A DNA stretch of 54,033 nt from an uncultured beta proteobacterium (lineage in GTDB: Bacteria; Pseudomonadota; Gammaproteobacteria; Burkholderiales; Burkholderiaceae_C): assembly GCA_903897925.1 (NCBI GenBank), contig CAIUDG010000054.1, positions 1-54,033 of the forward strand. Direction: 5' to 3'. Below are positions 13,601 to 19,600 of the stretch, piece by piece (within the stretch, counting starts at the first letter, position 1; the number at the start of each line of letters is the position of its first letter). The notes beneath the pieces are model-generated. The model ran no database searches and was not told the DNA's origin. It worked only from the letters and a program-made list of their open reading frames with translations. The translations under genes were made by a program, and so were the position numbers.

Positions 13601-16600
13601 CCGGCGTTACCGATCAGCGTACCAGCGGAGACCAGGCTGCTGCTGTTGACTTCGCTCACGGTACCGGTCAGGCGCAAGGCGCTGCTGCCCAGCGCCACCG
13701 TGCCGGACACTGCCGACACGGTATTGAGGGTGGCATTGGTGGCGTCCAGGATGGAGATCGTCTTGCCAGCGCCGTCGGTGCTGACGCTGCCGCTCAAAAC
13801 CAGGTTGTTGGTGCCGCCACCGCCGTCGATGGAAATATTGCCACCGCTGCCGGCCGCGCCGGCGTGGTTGGCGTTGATGGCTGCGCTGGCACCCTGCGTG
13901 ATGCCCAGACCTTGCAGCGCAATATCGCCGGTGGCATAAATGTTGTAGCTGCCAAGTGCCAGCGTGCCGCTGCTGCCAGCGCCCTGCGCGGTGACAATGC
14001 GCACACCGCCGGCACTGACCACGTCGTGCGTCAGCGACAGGCCATTGGCGGCGTTGTACACATCAAAGTCATACTGCACGGCAACGTTGTCGCCGACCGA
14101 AATCGCGCCCAGCTGACCAACCAGGTTGGTGCTGTTGGCCAGTACCGCCGAGCTATCGGCGCTGACATTCAGCACCTTCACGTTCAATGTGGTCGAGGCG
14201 GTCTGCGTGATCGGCCCGGTGATGTGGTAATAGGCCTGCGAGGTATCGCCCAGATTCAGGCTGCCATTGGGCGCGGAAATATTCGGCAATACCAGCGCCG
14301 AGGTACCGCGGATGGTAATCGCCGAGGTGCTGGTGCTGGCGGTTTGCAATGTGCCGCCCAGGCTGATGGTGCCGGCCGCGCTGCCGTCATAACCGGTCAG
14401 CAAAATGGTGCCGCCGCTGCTGCCATTGCGCGGTGTGGTGCCGTCGCTGCTGCCGGTGGCACTGATGGTGCCGGAGGCCTGGCTGATGCCCTGGCCTGTC
14501 AGAATCACATTGGCGCCGCCGGAAGCCAGTTCGCCGGCATACACCGCATAGGTCGCCAGGTTCAACGCGCCACCGGTGGTGCTCAGGGTAATCGATCCAT
14601 TCGAGTTTTCAATCGGACCAGACAGCGTCAAACCACCACCGGCGTTGCTGATGCTCAGCGCCGCCACACTGGTGTTGTACAGGTAAAACGGACCGACACT
14701 GCCAATGGTGTTGGCGTCGGTCAGGGTGATGGCGCCGCGCGCCGAAGGATTGCTCGCGCCGGGGGAACCGCCGCCGCTCTGGTCCGGGCCGGACAAAGCG
14801 CCTGGGGTGGAAAGAATTCCGGCCGATTGCGTGATGGTGCCGCTCGATGTGAGCTTGATGCCGTTGGCGCCAGCCGTGATATTGCCGCCCAGCGTCAGGT
14901 TGTAGGAATTGGTGCCATTCCAGGTGGTCTTGATGGAGACCCCGCCGGTGGTGTTCATGGTTCCGGTAGCGTTATTGCTGAACGCTCCGCCGGAGCTGAT
15001 CACAATGCCACCACTGTCGGCCGACAGCGCCCCCTGAATCGTGGTGTTGGAGCCCACCGCCGAGGTACCGTCGGTCAGTGTCACGCCTTTGCTGCTGCCA
15101 TTTGCCGACACACTGCCGGTGCTGCTCACCGTCATGCCGTAGCCGCTGGAGATGGACACATTGCCGCCGGTGGAGGCCAGTGCTCCGCTGATGGTGAGCG
15201 GGTTGTACACCGTCGCCATGGTCAGGTTGCCACCGGCACTGAGATTGCCGATTTGCTGGAACGTGTTGCTGCTATTGGTCAGCGTGATGGTGCCGCCGAC
15301 CACCCCCGACACCACGGTGGTGCCATTGATGTAATTGGACTGGGTCACGTTGCCGGTGATGGCTTCCGTGGCATTGCCCACCGTGACGTTGCTGGCGGTC
15401 GCGCCGCTGACCGCCACCTGGGTGACGGTGGAGAAATACTTGCTGCCGGTGGCCACCGTGGCATTGGCGCCGCTGATGGTTTCGGTCTGGGCCCGACCAA
15501 ACATGTCGGTACCGGTGACGGTAAAGCTGACGCCGCTGTCGTTGCCAGCACTGGTAATGGCCACGCGTGCGGCGTTGGTAAAGGTGGAACTGCCGCCAAC
15601 CAACGTCAGATTGCCGGCGCCAACCGGGCTCTGCGAAGCGGCAATCGCTGCCGCCGAGCCGCTGGAACCAAAGGTCAGGCTGCCGCTGGAGGTGAGCTGG
15701 CCAAGTTGCACATTGGAGGCGTTGCGAATCAACAGGCTGTTGCCGGCGCCCTTGACCGTGGTGGAGCCGCTCAGGGTCACCGCGCCACCGTGCGCGCGCA
15801 GCTCGATACCGGTATTGCTGTAAATGGTGTTGCCGTTGTCGGCAATGCTGGCGCCGGAAAGAATGATGCCGGTGCCATAGACCCGGTTGGCCAGCGACAG
15901 CGCGCCGGCGGTTTCAATCGTTACCGCGCTGCTCCAGTTGCCCTGGACGAAATCGCCGGACAGGGTCAGGCCGTTGTGCGCCGTGTCGGCGTCGTAGACG
16001 CTGATCGCGCCACCGCGGTACAAGCCATAGGAGCCGATGTTGGCAATCTCGTTGCCGGCGTTGGTCAGCGTGATGGTGCCTGAGGTCTGGTAGGCGCCAA
16101 ACTGGCCAATCGTCACGCTGGTGCCCGGCGTCTGGGTGATGTTGCCGCTGATGACGCCGTACTGCGCGTACGAGCCGTTGTTGTAGTAGACATCCCAGCC
16201 CAGCTGCAGGCCGCCACGTGAGGCCGAGGTGCCGGCCGTGACATTGCCCAGGGTCACGCTGCTGGCCTGGTCGATCCACACCGCTGAGGTGCTGGTATTG
16301 GCCGCCACAATCGAGCCGGCCAGCGTCACCGCAGCATTGGTGCCGGAGTGGTAGTCGGCGCCGTAGATCTTCACCGTTCCCGCCGAGGTGATGTTCGAAC
16401 TGCTGGACTGCGTCACGCCCTTGCCTTGCAGCCAGATGTTGCCGGTGGTGGACGTAATGTTGTAGTTGCCCAGCGCCAGCGCGCCGTTGCCGGTAGCGAT
16501 GGTGACATCGGTGGCCGTCACATTGCCAGTCAGGGCCATGCCGGTGCTGCGGCCGACGGCCTGCACATTGAGGCTGCTGCCGACCGAGAAGTTGCCCAGC

Positions 16601-19600
16601 AGGTCGATCGTGTTCGAGGTGCTGGTGATGCTGATGGCACTGGTGGCCGCCGCCGTCAGGGTATGGATATTGATGGCATTGGTATAGCCGCCGGGGGCAT
16701 ACTGGTTCAGCGAGCCGACCACCGCCTGGCCTTCCACCGCCACGCCCGCACTGACCGTGCCGACCGTTGCCGCATTGCTGCTGATGCCGCTGATGGTGCT
16801 GAAATACTGCGTCGTCGTGACGCTGCCGTTGTTCGGTCCGCTGATGGTTTGCGAGGCCGCATTGCCATTGGCGTCGGTTCCGGTCACGGTGAAGCTGACG
16901 GCAGAATTGTTGCCGCTGGCGCTGATGGTGACGCGCGTGGCGGCCGCAAAGCTGGTGCCGCTGTTCAGGGTCAGCGCGCCTGCGCTGCCCAGCGACTGGG
17001 CCGTGGCAAGGCTGTTCGCAGTGCCAAACTGCCCGACCTGAAAGGTTCCCGTGGTGGCCGTTACCGAGCGCACTTCGACCGCATTGCTGGCGCCGTAGGC
17101 ATTGGTAATCAAAATCGCCGGCGTGCCGGCGCTGTCCGAATCGGTGCTGCTGATGGTGCCATCGAGCTGAACGAATCCACCGCCGCCATTGACGCGAATC
17201 TTGCCGCTGCCGGCCGTTACGGTGTCAGAAATGCCCTGGCCGACACCGGCGCCAGACAGCGAGATCAAGCCGCCATTGCTGGTCAGCGTACCGTTCGACG
17301 GCAAGGTCAGTGCCTGGCCGGCGCTCAGTGTCAGCGGGCCACCGGCGGTGGTCAGGCTGTTATAGGCATAGTTGAACGACAGCGTACCGTTGGGTGCATA
17401 GACGCTCAGGGGCGCAGTCGCATTCGACAGCACCACCGAGATGTTGATGCCAATATTCTGGTCGTTCGCCGCTTTGGTGCCGGTGGTAGATAACTGAAAG
17501 CCGGAGGCGCCATCAAACCAGGCGGTATAGGAAGACGACCCGATGGTGAGCAGACCGGTGTTGTTGAGCGCGACCAGACTCTTGGCGCTGATGTAGCGGC
17601 CGAACGTCAGGTCGGTGCCGGTGCTGACCAGTATGTCGCCCAGCGCCGTGTTCGCGCCACTGCCCGAGCCACCAACGTCCAGGCCCACTGAAATGGCGCC
17701 ACCACCGCTGCCATTGAAGGTCAGGCTGTTGCGATCGCCGCCAGCAATGTGGCTGTTGGTGCTGTACAGGTATTCGCTGAAACTGATGGCGCCGCTGCCA
17801 CGGGTGAAGGTCACCGCGTCCTGCAGGTAGGTGTTGATCGAATTCAGCGTCACCGTGCCGTTACCGGCCAGCGTGTTAATGGTGATGGCCCCCTGCCCCA
17901 GCGTGCTGGCATTCTTGGCCAGGTAAATATTGGTGGCATTCACCGTGACGCCGGCGGCCGCGTTGGTGGTGACGTTGCCGTCCACCGTGGTGGTGGTCGA
18001 CGACACCACGTTCAGCGAAGACAAGGGTGCCGTGGCGCCCACCGCGGCCCAGAACGTCACCGCGCCGGTGCCGCCGGTCACGGTCAGGCTGCGCGCCGTG
18101 GTATCCGAATCAATCGTCGACTTGAAATCAATATCGCCCGAGGTGGCCCCCGAAGTGACGATACGGTTCGCCGTCAGGATGGTTGGGTTGATCAGTTCGA
18201 TGTAACCGCCCAGACCCTGGGTGGCGGTTCCGACAAAGCCGCCACCGATGGCGCTCAGGTCGCCGTTCAGGTAGATGGTTCCGGCGCTGGCACCCAGAAT
18301 AATGTTGCCGGCATTACCACCGTTGCGGTTGGTGGTGGCACCGGTGGTGGCTGCGCCACCGCTGGTGGTGATGGCGCCGACATTCAGGTTGCCGGTGGTG
18401 GCCGTCAGCGTGACCGCGGCGGCATTGCTGCCCACCCCCAGAGAGTTGGACGCGCCCGTGGTGGTAATGGCCTGCAGTGTGATGGCATTCGCGGCGGTCA
18501 CCGTCACCGCGCCCGATGCGGTACCGGTGTCGGTACCGGCGGTGGTGGTAATGTTGGCGCCGCTCAGCGCCGTGACGGCACCGCTGGTGGCGTTCAGGTT
18601 GACGTTGCCACCGGAGGTCACAATCGACTTGTCCAGCGTGACGGTGCTGCCGGTAATGGTCACGGTGCCGCTGGCCTGGCCGCCGCTGCCGGCGTTGCCG
18701 ACAATGGCGCTGCTGCCACTGGAATTGAACTCCAGCGTGCCAGTGCTGCCATTGCCCAGCGTGACCGCACCACCGGCCGAGACTGCGCTGAAAATCATGC
18801 CGCCACTGATCGCCGGAATCGAAATGCTGCCGCTGCCGTCCACCGACAAGCTGACATTGCCACTGGAGGCAAAGGTACCGCTGCTTTGGTTGATGGAGCC
18901 ATTGCTACCGCTGGCGGTGCTGAGGGCAATGCCGCCCGAGCCCGCCGAAATGGTGCCCAGCGCCAGCGTCTGGGCGTTGGCCAGCGTGATGCTGCCGCTG
19001 CTGGCCGAAGCCGCGCTGACCGCGCCGGTGAACTTGTTGGTCGCCGTGCCCAGGGTGACGTTGCCGGTACTTGAGATAAAGCTCGAAGTGCCCGCCACCA
19101 GGTAATAACCGGCACCCGAAATCGTGCCCGCTGCCGTGGCGCTGAGGTTACCGCCATCGGTGCGCACCAGGCCGCTGTTGGTAATGGTGCCAGCGGTGGC
19201 GGTCAGCGTGATGTTGCCGCTACCGGCCGAGATAATGGACACCCCGGTATTGACGATGATGTTGTTGGCCGCCACCAGCGCCAGGGAACTATTGGAAAAC
19301 CAGCCCACGGTATTGGCCACCGTGATGTTGCCCGCCTCGCCGCCGCTGCTGCCGGTGGTCACGGTCACGTTGCCCAGTCCGAGCTGGTTCTGCAAGGTGG
19401 TCACGCTCAAATTGGAGCCGGTGCCCGACGCGTCAAATGTGCCGGTGAAATTCAGGTCGGCGTTGCTGCTGATGGTCAAGCTGTACGGGTCCAGCAAGAG
19501 CATGCCGGCCTGGCCTTGTGCCGCACGCGTGTCCACCGTGCCCTGGAAATTCAGCTGTCCCTTGCTGGAGACTTCCACCATGCCGCCGTTGCCGCCGCTG

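Noticed and set aside
12229..16083. Plus-strand ORF of 1,284 residues opposite tpsA
   Set aside because: Same reason: a shadow of the long minus-strand frame with no protein-like motifs.
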